The position numbers were made by a program, and so were the translations under genes. Below are positions 17,675 to 25,795 of a stretch of 64,000 nt of DNA, in pieces. Under the pieces are notes generated by a model that saw nothing but the letters and a program-made list of their open reading frames with translations, searched no databases and was not told where the DNA came from. How positions within the stretch are numbered: the stretch's first letter is position 1; every line of letters starts with the position of its first letter. Source of the stretch: an uncultured Acetatifactor sp. (lineage in GTDB: Bacteria > Bacillota > Clostridia > Lachnospirales > Lachnospiraceae); contig CAKRTS010000009.1 in the NCBI GenBank assembly GCA_934402315.1, forward strand, positions 61,283 through 125,282. The letters run 5' to 3'.

Positions 17675-17899
17675 TCAGGCTTTCTCAAATACCACGCTTC
17701 TTGCAACAATACCGCCGCTCATGGCAGTGTCCTTCTTTGCGTTGCTGAAATCGTAATCGAGTCTTTCCACCAGCTCCTCCGCCTTGGCATCGTGGAACTT
17801 GTTTTTAGGATTCCTGCTGTGCATTGCCCTCGCATAAAAGCACTGCAGCATGGTCTCCGCTGTGCCGTTCAACACCGGCTTTATCCTTTCGTTACTCAT
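17675..17899 (-). pseudogene. Class I methyltransferase, N-terminal stub
   Basis: Seventy-four residues match the start of the same methyltransferase family as the gene at 18920 (compare AEELVERLDYDFSNAKKDT here with AEKIMEKLDYDFSVLDTKK there) and then stop before the SAM-binding motif. ATG 17899 has GAGGTG upstream, so translation still begins normally. The stub could keep translation coupled to the ATC-hydrolase-like gene. It may be the remnant of a two-gene unit, with the lost 3' part deleted. Confidence 0.65.
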
Positions 17900-17942
17900 C
17901 TGCCACACCTCGTTTCTTAAGTGAATTACACTTCTATAACTG

Positions 17943-17971
17943 ATGTTAGTACACACTAACCTATATGTCAA
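17943..17971 (-). promoter_or_regulatory. Promoter with GTTAG-N6-CTAAC operator
   Basis: Read on the minus strand, TTGACA (17971-17966) and TAACAT (17948-17943) are 17 bp apart. The palindrome GTTAG-N6-CTAAC (17945-17960) covers the -10 box and spacer, where a TetR- or MarR-type repressor would block transcription. The same pattern stands before the methyltransferase gene at 18920. Confidence 0.6.
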
Positions 17972-17993
17972 TATCTTATGCCTCCGGCCCTGC

Positions 17994-18023
17994 TTGACAG
18001 TTTCGTCTAAAAAGCAGTAAATT
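17994..18023 (+). promoter_or_regulatory. Probable sigma-A promoter of the lipoprotein gene
   Basis: TTGACA (17994-17999) and TAAATT (18018-18023) with 18-bp spacing, divergent from the promoter at 17943-17971. Confidence 0.45.
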
Positions 18024-18057
18024 TAGGGCAGGAGATTTTGCGAAGGAGGAGACTTTC

Positions 18058-18825
18058 TTGAAAAACGTAAAAAGAAAATTTGTATGTATAACCGTCGCAG
18101 CCATTGCGGCCGCAGCAGCTACAGGCTGCTCTTCGTATCAGAATGCAGAGACTTATCAGCAGGAATCCTCGGAAACTGCAACGCAGGAATCACAGCAGGA
18201 CAGCAGCGAGAGTGAGACTTCGACGGCCGAGGATAAGATGGATGAGGTGGAGCCGCTGACGGCAGCTTTTGAAAAGAATGGTTATGTCATTAACATGGAG
18301 GTTGGCGGCACCTATGATTTTGTCACGGTCTGCCATGACGATCCTTCCAAAGAGCTTATCGGAAGCCTTACGATTTCCGAGTACGAGACGGTTGAAGAGA
18401 ACATGACTTACGCTCTTGGGAAAAAAGAAGGCTATGAATGGCATATTCTTCATGCGGTTGCGCAGTTTACCGATGGGAATCCTTTTGCCGGTGGAACGGG
18501 ATTTGCCTATTTATATGAGGACTATTATGATATTGACGGCTGGGACAGCAGCTGTCAGGACAAGAACGTGATTCCCATGGAGAATTATGCTGACAGAACC
18601 TACACGGTAAACTATCAGGGAACGGATTACGAATGCGACATGATTTGCTATCATAATATTGAAACAGATCCGACTTCCTGCACAATAGATTTCTATTTTT
18701 ATGCAAGCACACCTACAGGCTACGATGGAACGGTGGTTGTCTTCGGAAAACGCCAGCCCGACATGGAAAATCCCAGCATTTATGACATTGCAGATGAGGA
18801 CACATTATATTTCAGGATGAATTAG
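18058..18825 (+). CDS. Lipoprotein, unknown function
   Basis: A 255-residue lipoprotein: KNVKRK, a short Ala-rich core (VAAIAAAAA) and lipobox ATGC with Cys near residue 23. A Ser/Glu/Gln linker (about 25-60) leads to a mature beta-rich domain with repeated aromatics (FAYLYEDYYDIDGWD, RTYTVNYQGTDYECD). No family is recognised. The start codon is TTG 18058 with AAGGAGG 8 bases upstream. It is monocistronic, between two genes that share an operator pattern, but its own promoter lacks that palindrome. Confidence 0.72.
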   Translation: MKNVKRKFVCITVAAIAAAAATGCSSYQNAETYQQESSETATQESQQDSSESETSTAEDKMDEVEPLTAAFEKNGYVINMEVGGTYDFVTVCHDDPSKELIGSLTISEYETVEENMTYALGKKEGYEWHILHAVAQFTDGNPFAGGTGFAYLYEDYYDIDGWDSSCQDKNVIPMENYADRTYTVNYQGTDYECDMICYHNIETDPTSCTIDFYFYASTPTGYDGTVVVFGKRQPDMENPSIYDIADEDTLYFRMN

Positions 18826-18864
18826 TAAGCCTCAAATTTATATTTTAATTATAGAAAAACAGTG

Positions 18865-18898
18865 TTAGAATAGGTTAGAAGTATCTAACTCATTCTAA
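18865..18898 (+). promoter_or_regulatory. Extended GTTAG-N6-CTAAC operator
   Basis: The core GTTAGAAGTATCTAAC (18874-18889) has perfect 5-bp arms; flanking TTAGAAT (18865-) and ATTCTAA (-18898) extend it to a near-palindrome of 34 bases. It ends 21 bases before the methyltransferase start codon and matches the core pattern at 17945-17960. Confidence 0.6.
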
Positions 18899-18919
18899 TA
18901 TGATCGGAGGGGAAAAAAT

Positions 18920-19762
18920 ATGAATCATGAAAAGATGCATATTGAAGCCAACACTGTTCAGGAGACTTTGGTGATTCCCTTGTGGGGAAGAAAGTATTGT
19001 TCGGAAATTTATCCGGAAATTTACCGCGATCTGATGGCTGAGAAGATAATGGAGAAGCTGGATTATGACTTTTCCGTGCTCGACACGAAGAAGAAAAGCA
19101 CGCTGTTCCGCTTTGGTTATCTGGAGGCGGCTGCGAGATACATGGATCTGGGAATCGAGGTAAGAAACTATCTGAAGGAGCATCCGGCAGCAGCCGTAGT
19201 AAATCTGGGCTGCGGTCTGGACTGTACTGCGGAGAACAATGCGGAGCCCTCCTGCAAGATCTATAATATTGACAGACCGGACGTGATCGAGGTGCGGAAC
19301 CGGCTGATACCGCCGGCCGGAAATGTAACCAACATCGGTGCAGACCTGAATGACACTGCATGGTTCGATGCAATAGACGACAGCAAGGGAGTGGTATTTT
19401 TTGCGGCGGGTGTTTTCTATTATTTCCTTTTCGATGAGGTAAAGAAATTGTTCACTGCCATGTCAAAGCGGTTTCATGGCGGAAGACTTGTGTTTGATAC
19501 TGCCAACAAATCAGCCGTGAAGATGATGCTGAAAACATGGGTAAAAACTGCAGGCATCACCGACATCAGCAAATATTTTTACATAGATGACCTTGACGCC
19601 GGTCTCCGTTCATGGCTGCCCGATGCGGAAATTTCGGCAAGGGGATATATGCTCGGCTATAGCGATTTGAAAACTCCGTCCGTAAGCGGTTTTTTCCGCT
19701 TTCTCTCAAAGGTCGGGGACGGGATGATGAAGATGCGGATTGTACAGATTACTTTTCGCTAA
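18920..19762 (+). CDS. Class I SAM-dependent methyltransferase (LCM/O-MT-like)
   Basis: A 280-residue enzyme of the leucine-carboxyl/polyketide-type methyltransferase family: N-terminal helices with KYCSEIYPEIYRDL and YLEAAARYMDL, SAM motif I VVNLGCGLDCTAE (about 91-103), an acidic end of strand 2 NIDRPDVIEVR (about 113-123), and FFAAGVFYYF (about 158-167). Members methylate hydroxyl or carboxyl groups of small molecules. GATCGGAGGGG lies ahead of the ATG. The operator at 18865 links it to the methyltransferase-stub locus at 17675-17899; no matching regulator gene is in the window. Confidence 0.78.
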   Translation: MNHEKMHIEANTVQETLVIPLWGRKYCSEIYPEIYRDLMAEKIMEKLDYDFSVLDTKKKSTLFRFGYLEAAARYMDLGIEVRNYLKEHPAAAVVNLGCGLDCTAENNAEPSCKIYNIDRPDVIEVRNRLIPPAGNVTNIGADLNDTAWFDAIDDSKGVVFFAAGVFYYFLFDEVKKLFTAMSKRFHGGRLVFDTANKSAVKMMLKTWVKTAGITDISKYFYIDDLDAGLRSWLPDAEISARGYMLGYSDLKTPSVSGFFRFLSKVGDGMMKMRIVQITFR

Positions 19763-19830
19763 AAATGCTTTTCAATCACAGAGTGCATCCGGGAGTGGAT
19801 AGAGGCTCCCGCTGAAAAAGAGAAGAGAGA

Positions 19831-21228
19831 ATGAAATCAATATCCATTTATGTGATTACCAGAAATCAGAATACAGAGCAGCTCCAGAAGCTTGAACGGC
19901 ATTTGTCGGGAAGAGAGAGGGCTCTGAAGATACGGGAATGGGAACTGGGCAGCCTGAAAGCATTAGTGCGCCAGTTGGAGATGCATATGCCGGAGGTGGC
20001 GGCTCTTCGTCTTTTTTATTCCTTTCAGATTCCAAGGCTGGGGAAGGAATTTGATCTGCTCCAGATCAAGGAGAATCAGATTGTCAATATCGAACTGAAA
20101 AGCGGTGTGGTGTCGGATGAAGCGATGCGCAAGCAGCTTTTGCAGAACCGGTATTATCTGTCGGCGCTGGGAAAGCCGATCCGGTCTTATACCTATAACA
20201 GCAGCCAGAACCGGCTGGTGCGGCTGACGAACCACGATCACATTGCAGATACGGAATGGGAGCAGTTGTGCCGGGATCTGCAAGACGAAAGCGACGACTA
20301 TAAGGGAAACATTGAGGAGCTGTTCCGGGCAGAGCTGTATCTGATCTCCCCGTTGACCGAACCGGCACGTTTCCTGAAAAATGAGTATTTTCTGACCTCC
20401 CAGCAGAGAGATATTGAGCGGCAGATCTTAAAAAGGATTCGTGCGAAGCAGACAGGGTATTTCTGGTTCAGCGGGCTTCCGGGAACAGGGAAAACCCTGC
20501 TTCTTTATGACATTTCCATGAAGCTATCCAAGCGGCAGCAGGTATGCATGATTCACTGCGGGGAGGCAGGAAGGGAATGGAAATCTCTGCATGAACGCTT
20601 GCAGCGGGTGATTTATTTATCGGACAGTCAGATCACACCGGAAAGCCGGATGGAGTGTTACAGCGCTATCCTGGTCGATGAAGCGCATCTGCTTTCTGCG
20701 GACAGACTGCGTCTGCTAATGCAGCTGGCGGGAGACCGGCCGATGATCTTTTCCAGTGACTGCGAGACGATGATCTCACCGGAAGAGCTGGATCAGGGAG
20801 CGATGCGTATATTGGAGGAGCTGCCGGATATACAGACCTTCCGCCTGACGAACCGCATCCGTACCAACGTAGAACTGTCTCTCTTTATCCGGAACATGAT
20901 GTGCCTTTGCGGCAGAAAGAATCCCAGACAATATCCCCATATTGCGGTGCTGTATGCCAATGATGAAAGGGAGGCGGAAGCACTGCTGAGAGATTATGCC
21001 GCACAGGGGTATGGCCTCCGGAATGGGGGAAGCGGACAGGAAGAAGAGGCAGAACGTCTTGCGTTTCTGCTGGATGACAGATATTATTATGATGAAGGCG
21101 GATATCTGAGATCGACGTGCCGGGATGTGCGGCATCTTTTCCATCAGTTGAATTGCGCAAAGGAGGAACTGGCGCTGGTGGTAAAGGGGAATGAAGCGGT
21201 GTATGCGGCATTGCTGGATCTGCTGTGA
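19831..21228 (+). CDS. NERD-nuclease/DUF2075 helicase-like ATPase
   Basis: A 465-residue protein. The N-terminal domain has the PD-(D/E)xK pattern GKEFDLLQIKENQIVNIELK (about 72-91), as in NERD nucleases. The ATPase part has Walker [14 protein letters not shown] (about 212-224), Walker B AILVDEAHLL (about 276-285), FSSDCETMI, FRLTNRIRTN (about 332-341) and a late Asn/Ala/Lys motif QLNCAKEELALVV, in the style of DUF2075/Schlafen-group-3 superfamily 1 enzymes. The usual GQEFD motif reads SGQEEEAERLAFLLDDRYYY, so the conserved Phe-Asp is replaced and ATP-driven translocation may be impaired. Such proteins are suspected in antiviral defence. It stands alone. Confidence 0.65.
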   Translation: MKSISIYVITRNQNTEQLQKLERHLSGRERALKIREWELGSLKALVRQLEMHMPEVAALRLFYSFQIPRLGKEFDLLQIKENQIVNIELKSGVVSDEAMRKQLLQNRYYLSALGKPIRSYTYNSSQNRLVRLTNHDHIADTEWEQLCRDLQDESDDYKGNIEELFRAELYLISPLTEPARFLKNEYFLTSQQRDIERQILKRIRAKQTGYFWFSGLPGTGKTLLLYDISMKLSKRQQVCMIHCGEAGREWKSLHERLQRVIYLSDSQITPESRMECYSAILVDEAHLLSADRLRLLMQLAGDRPMIFSSDCETMISPEELDQGAMRILEELPDIQTFRLTNRIRTNVELSLFIRNMMCLCGRKNPRQYPHIAVLYANDEREAEALLRDYAAQGYGLRNGGSGQEEEAERLAFLLDDRYYYDEGGYLRSTCRDVRHLFHQLNCAKEELALVVKGNEAVYAALLDLL

Positions 21229-21252
21229 TGGGTTGGAAGAGGAGTATTTTGT

Positions 21253-22272
21253 ATGAATCTGAGATTGATAAAGGCAACGATAGAATACAAAGAGCAGATA
21301 TGTGATATGTTGGAGGAATGGCATGCGACGGGAGAAAGAATTATACCCTATGCGATCAGAAGACTCGACTATCATGACTTCGATTTCTACTGTGAAAATC
21401 TTGAAAATAAAAATCCACTGACAGCCTGGGGTGTTACGGATTCCACATTTTTCTGCATCGATGAGGACAGAGACAGGGTGGTCGGCGCCGTAAACATAAG
21501 GCATTACCTGAATGAAGCGTTATTGTCAGACGGCGGACATATCGGAGACGGCGTCAGACCCTCCGAGCGGAGGAAGGGTATTGCAACAAAAATGATAGCG
21601 CTTGCGCTGGAAGAATGTAAGAAGCTCGGAATCTATAAAGTCCTTATGGTCTGTGACAAGGATAACGTCGGCTCGGCAAAGAGCATAATGAACAACGGAG
21701 GAGTCCTTGAAAACGAGCCCGTTATAGATGGAGTGCCTCAGCAAAGATTCTGGATTGATCTGACAAACGGGGCCGGGGACAATGTTGGAATCGTAAGGCA
21801 TATGTCGCTGGAGGAAGTTCCGCAATGTGTAGAGGTAATCAGAAGCTCCTTTAAAACCGTCGCGGATGAGTTTGGGTTTACGCAGGAAAATGCGCCGCGG
21901 TTTACGGCATTTGCAACGGATGAGGAAAGAATCCGGTACCAGTTCTGCGAGGAAAAGAGACCCATGTATGTTTATCTTCTGGGGGCTCAGATAGTGGGCT
22001 TTTATTCGCTTGCACTGCTGAATGATGAAGAGGTAGAGTTAAACAATCTTGCAGTGCTCCCGGATTACCGTCACCGGAAAATAGGGGAGAAGCTGCTTGC
22101 AGATTCCGAGGAGAAGGCATTTCTGTATGGAAGAAAAAAGTTAAAGGTCGGAATCGTTGAGGAAAACACGGTTCTCAGGACATGGTATGAAAATCACGGT
22201 TTTGACCATAGAGGAACGAAAAAATATGATTTCTTTCCGTTTACATGCGGGTATATGGAAAAGCTGTTATGA
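21253..22272 (+). CDS. Tandem two-domain GNAT acetyltransferase
   Basis: A 339-residue protein built of two GNAT domains: the first (about 1-172) has the acetyl-CoA loop GVRPSERRKGIATKM (about 96-110), the second (about 178-339) has LAVLPDYRHRKIGEKLL (about 262-278) and a late WYENHGF. Each keeps the R/Q-x-x-G-x-G/A segment in a weak form (RRKGIA, RHRKIG). The likely reaction is N-acetylation of a small molecule; the substrate is unknown. It follows the DUF2075 gene by 24 bases and precedes a 46-codon membrane peptide gene, so these may be one unit. Confidence 0.78.
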   Translation: MNLRLIKATIEYKEQICDMLEEWHATGERIIPYAIRRLDYHDFDFYCENLENKNPLTAWGVTDSTFFCIDEDRDRVVGAVNIRHYLNEALLSDGGHIGDGVRPSERRKGIATKMIALALEECKKLGIYKVLMVCDKDNVGSAKSIMNNGGVLENEPVIDGVPQQRFWIDLTNGAGDNVGIVRHMSLEEVPQCVEVIRSSFKTVADEFGFTQENAPRFTAFATDEERIRYQFCEEKRPMYVYLLGAQIVGFYSLALLNDEEVELNNLAVLPDYRHRKIGEKLLADSEEKAFLYGRKKLKVGIVEENTVLRTWYENHGFDHRGTKKYDFFPFTCGYMEKLL

Positions 22273-22309
22273 AGGCAGTAATTAGAAACAAAGGGTATTG
22301 GAGGGGACA

Positions 22310-22450
22310 ATGAAAAAACTGGGAACCTTCTCGTTTCTGCCCAACAGAAACATCTGGCTGGCGGCTGCAATTGCGGCAGCAGTATTGTGCGCCGCGTTGT
22401 TTGGTATTTTCCGTATGTCAGGGCGGAAAGCAGGTAATAAAAAATCATAG
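22310..22450 (+). CDS. Small membrane protein, 46 residues
   Basis: ATG 22310 with GGAGGGG close upstream starts a 46-codon frame: KKLGTFSFLPNRN, then a hydrophobic helix IWLAAAIAAAVLCAALFGIF and a basic tail SGRKAGNKKS. One spanning helix with Lys/Arg on both sides is consistent with a small inner-membrane peptide. It ends inside the opposite-strand AraC remnant, so its stop may be a joint product. No family is recognised. Confidence 0.5.
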   Translation: MKKLGTFSFLPNRNIWLAAAIAAAVLCAALFGIFRMSGRKAGNKKS

Positions 22451-22564
22451 ATTCTGTTTCCGGTAAGTTCCGGGTGTAATGTTATAATGCTTATGGAAAA
22501 GTTCACAGAAATAGCTGGTACTGGAAAAGCCACATGCGTAGGCAATATCTGTAATTGACATTGC
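22445..22564 (-). pseudogene. AraC-family second helix-turn-helix remnant
   Basis: The minus strand reads AMSITDIAYACGFSSTSYFC then ELFHKHYNITPGTYRK, QNL and TGA stop (22447-22445): the last about 38 residues of an AraC regulator. Upstream the frame meets a stop near 22594 and shows no first helix-turn-helix, so the gene is 5'-truncated. It is the second AraC remnant in the window. Confidence 0.7.
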
Positions 22565-22637
22565 AGCAATTCCCGGCACCTGAAATGTCCCGGATCAGTG
22601 GGCAAAGCTGGCAGATGCCATTATAGAGTAAACTTTC

Positions 22638-22698
22638 GGAGTTTTTAAGGTCAGACCTTAAAAACTCCTTGTATTTTCCAAAGTATTTTTGGTATAAT
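22638..22698 (+). promoter_or_regulatory. Hairpin and promoter before second DUF4143 gene
   Basis: A perfect 14-bp stem (22638-22651 with 22655-22668, loop CAG) is followed at once by TTGTAT (22669-22674) and, 18 bp on, TATAAT (22693-22698). The stem may terminate leftward or rightward transcription or act as an operator touching the -35 box. Confidence 0.55.
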
Positions 22699-22721
22699 AG
22701 GAAAAAAGGGAGGAAGATAAC

Positions 22722-23921
22722 ATGATTATCAGACCGGATTATCTGAAAGCCATAGACCCGTTTATGGATAAACCATTGGTTAAGATACTTGCAGGTATCC
22801 GCCGTTGCGGGAAATCTACAATTTTTGAAATGCTCAAAGAAAAATTGGCCGCGCACGGTGTTTCTGAAGAACAGATTATCTGTAAGAGATATACAGAGAT
22901 GGATATACCGGAAAACATCACCGCGAGGCAGATGTATGATGAGCTGCTTGCCGCTATGGACGGGAAAGAGCGCTGTTATATTTTACTGGATGAAGTTCAG
23001 GAGATTGACGGATGGGAAAGGGTGGTCAATAGCATTCTGGAAAAAACAAATGCGGATATTTATGTTACGGGCTCAAATTCCAAACTGATGTCCAGCGAAA
23101 TATCTACTTATCTGACAGGGCGCTATGTCATGATTCCGGTGTATACACTTTCTTTTCGGGAATATCTCGATTTCAAGGCGAACAGCCGCCTGTCCCGAAA
23201 GGAACTGCTGGAAGAATACATTCGTTTTGGTGGCTTCCCCATAGTTGCACTTGGCGAATATGAGATGTCATCGGCATACCAGATTGTTGATGGAATATAC
23301 CATACGGTTGTCTCGCGCGATATTGTGAAAAGACATAGGATCAATAAGCAGGATTTATATGACAGAGTGGTAAGATATGTAATTGAAAATATGGGCAAAA
23401 CCTTTTCGGCAAACTCCATTTCAAATTTTCTAAAGAGCGAGCACCGGAAGGTTTCTGTGGAGAGCATTTACAATTACCTGCGCTGGCTGGAGCAGGCATT
23501 TATCATTTATCCGTGCGAGCGGTATGATCTTCAGGGTAAAAATATTTTGAAGACTCAGGAAAAGTATTATCTGGCGGATGTTTCCCTGAAATATGCACTT
23601 TTGGGGTATAACCGAAAAATGTTGGATGGTGTAATGGAGAATATTGTTTTTCTGGAGCTGAAGCGTAGGGGATATAACGTTTATATCGGGAAAAACGATA
23701 CGAAGGAGATAGATTTTATTGCCAGCCGTTATGCGGATAAGATTTATGTTCAGGTTTGCGTTCAGCTTCCTGAAAATTCTGATCGTGAAATAGGAAATCT
23801 TATGGAAATTAAAGATCATTATCCCAAGTATGTTATTACCCTGAATGATATGGACACGGGCAACGAAAACGGCATCAGGATTGTACACCTTGCAGATTTT
23901 CTGTTGGATGAAAAATGGTGA
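22722..23921 (+). CDS. AAA ATPase with DUF4143 domain (second copy)
   Basis: A 399-residue relative of the gene at 11909: P-loop LAGIRRCGKST (about 24-34), Walker B CYILLDEVQEI (about 84-94), sensor DIYVTGSNSKLMSSE (about 116), and DUF4143 with KEIDFIASRYADKIYVQVCV (about 327-346). Sequence similarity to the first copy is moderate, so they are separate family members, not a recent duplicate. GGGAGGAAG precedes the ATG. The same layout (palindrome, promoter, lone ATPase gene) stands in front of both. Function is unproved; selfish or defence roles have been proposed for the family. Confidence 0.85.
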   Translation: MIIRPDYLKAIDPFMDKPLVKILAGIRRCGKSTIFEMLKEKLAAHGVSEEQIICKRYTEMDIPENITARQMYDELLAAMDGKERCYILLDEVQEIDGWERVVNSILEKTNADIYVTGSNSKLMSSEISTYLTGRYVMIPVYTLSFREYLDFKANSRLSRKELLEEYIRFGGFPIVALGEYEMSSAYQIVDGIYHTVVSRDIVKRHRINKQDLYDRVVRYVIENMGKTFSANSISNFLKSEHRKVSVESIYNYLRWLEQAFIIYPCERYDLQGKNILKTQEKYYLADVSLKYALLGYNRKMLDGVMENIVFLELKRRGYNVYIGKNDTKEIDFIASRYADKIYVQVCVQLPENSDREIGNLMEIKDHYPKYVITLNDMDTGNENGIRIVHLADFLLDEKW

Positions 23922-23940
23922 AAGAGGAAGATTGAAAAAT

Positions 23941-25701
23941 ATGGATAAGAGAAAATACAAATCAAGTCAGCTGATCAGGAGGTTTCTTCCCTACTATAAG
24001 AGCCATGTAGGAGTGCTGTGCATGGATCTTTTCTGCGCGGCGCTGACGACGCTGTGCGAAATTGTCCTGCCGCTGATCGTCCGGTATATCACAAATCAGG
24101 CAATGCAGGAGACGATGCTTCTGACGGCAGGAATTGTTTTAAAGCTGGGCGGACTGTATCTTGTGCTCAGGCTGATTGATGTTGCTGCCTACTATTATAT
24201 GTCCTATACCGGTCATGTCATGGGAACGGAGATGGAGACGGATATGCGGCGCGACGCCTATGCACATCTGCAGCAGCTGTCCAACACCTATTACAACAAC
24301 ACGAAGGTCGGACAGATCATGGGACGGATCACGAATGACCTGTTCGATGTGACGGAGTTTGCACACCACTGCCCGGAGGAATTTTTCATTGCCGGAATCA
24401 AGGGTATCGCATCCTTTATCATCCTCTGCACGATTAATGTGCCGCTGACGCTGATTATTTTCTGTATCATTCCGTTTATGATCGGCATCTGCGGGCATAT
24501 CAACCTGAAGCTGCGCTCCCTGTTCCGGCAGCAGCGTGTACAGGTCGGAGAGCTGAACGCGAGGATCGAGGACAGCCTCCTCGGACAGAAGGTGGTAAAG
24601 GCATTCGCCAACGAGGATGTCGAAAACGAGAAATTCGAGCTGGATAACCAGAAGTTCTACCAGATCAAGAAGCGCGGCTACCGCTATATGGGGCTGTTTG
24701 CGTGCTCGACCAGACTTTTTGACGGACTGATGTATCTGGCGGCGATCGTGGCGGGCGGTCTGTTCGTCGTCGAGGGGGCGATTACGCCCAGCGACCTTGT
24801 GGCGTATATCATGTATGTTTCGACCTTTATCGCAACGATCCGGCGTATCATCGAATTTGCCGAGCAGTTCCAGAGGGGCATGACGGGAATTGAGCGTTTC
24901 ATCGAGATCATTGATGCCGACATCGACATCTTTGACGAGCCGGGCGCGGTCGAACTGGAGAATCCGAAGGGAAATATTGTGTTTGAGGATGTCAGCTTTG
25001 AGTACCCGGACGATCACAATCAGGTCTTCCGTCATCTGAACCTGAATATCAGGCCGGGAGAGAAGGTAGCGTTGGTAGGCCCTTCGGGCGGCGGCAAGAC
25101 GACGCTCTGCAACCTGATCCCGAGATTTTATGACACGACAGAGGGCAGCATCTACATTGACGGTAAGAATATCCGCAGCCTGACACTGAAAAGTCTTCGC
25201 AGAAATATCGGTGTGGTGCAGCAGGATGTCTACCTCTTTTCGGGAACGGTATTTGACAATATTGTGTACGGAAAGGTCGGCGCGACCATGGATGAGGTGG
25301 TGGATGCCGCGAAGAGAGCCGGAGCACACGATTTTATTATGGAGTTGAAGGATGGCTATAACACCTATATCGGTGAGCGCGGGGTCAAGCTGTCCGGCGG
25401 ACAGAAGCAGAGGATCAGCATAGCGAGAGTCTTTCTGAAAAATTCCCCGATCATCATTCTGGACGAAGCGACATCGGCGCTGGACAATGAGAGCGAGTAC
25501 GCGGTGGCAAAATCGCTGGCAGCGCTCTCGGAGGGACGCACGACCCTGACAGTGGCGCATCGTCTGTCGACCATCCGGAATTCAGACAGAATTATGGTGC
25601 TGACAGAGGAAGGCATCACGGAGGAGGGCAGCCACGAGGAGCTGATGGCAAAGAAAGGGATTTATTACAAGCTTTACCAGATGGCAAATGAGATGAAATA
25701 G
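23941..25701 (+). CDS. ABC exporter, fused permease/ATPase
   Basis: A 586-residue half-transporter: six membrane helices in about 12-325, then the nucleotide-binding domain with Walker A LVGPSGGGKTTLC (about 375-387), Q-loop VQQDVYLF, signature LSGGQKQRISIA (about 482-493), Walker B PIIILDEATSALD (about 501-513) and H-loop TVAHRLST. It should form a homodimer that exports lipid, peptide or drug substrates. ATG 23941 follows AGAGGAAG by 9 bases; the 32 residues upstream in the same frame overlap the DUF4143 gene and lack a ribosome site. The substrate is unknown. Confidence 0.88.
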   Translation: MDKRKYKSSQLIRRFLPYYKSHVGVLCMDLFCAALTTLCEIVLPLIVRYITNQAMQETMLLTAGIVLKLGGLYLVLRLIDVAAYYYMSYTGHVMGTEMETDMRRDAYAHLQQLSNTYYNNTKVGQIMGRITNDLFDVTEFAHHCPEEFFIAGIKGIASFIILCTINVPLTLIIFCIIPFMIGICGHINLKLRSLFRQQRVQVGELNARIEDSLLGQKVVKAFANEDVENEKFELDNQKFYQIKKRGYRYMGLFACSTRLFDGLMYLAAIVAGGLFVVEGAITPSDLVAYIMYVSTFIATIRRIIEFAEQFQRGMTGIERFIEIIDADIDIFDEPGAVELENPKGNIVFEDVSFEYPDDHNQVFRHLNLNIRPGEKVALVGPSGGGKTTLCNLIPRFYDTTEGSIYIDGKNIRSLTLKSLRRNIGVVQQDVYLFSGTVFDNIVYGKVGATMDEVVDAAKRAGAHDFIMELKDGYNTYIGERGVKLSGGQKQRISIARVFLKNSPIIILDEATSALDNESEYAVAKSLAALSEGRTTLTVAHRLSTIRNSDRIMVLTEEGITEEGSHEELMAKKGIYYKLYQMANEMK

Positions 25702-25795
25702 GCAAATAGGGCTTGTATACAATTTGTGAGTTGTGATAGTATATTCAAGGATTGAGCCTAAAGCTTGCAGAATACGGAAAGGAACGAAAATTAAT

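Noticed and set aside
24139..25560. 473-codon minus-strand ORF opposite the ABC exporter
   Set aside because: The plus strand has a full set of ABC motifs; the minus frame has none.
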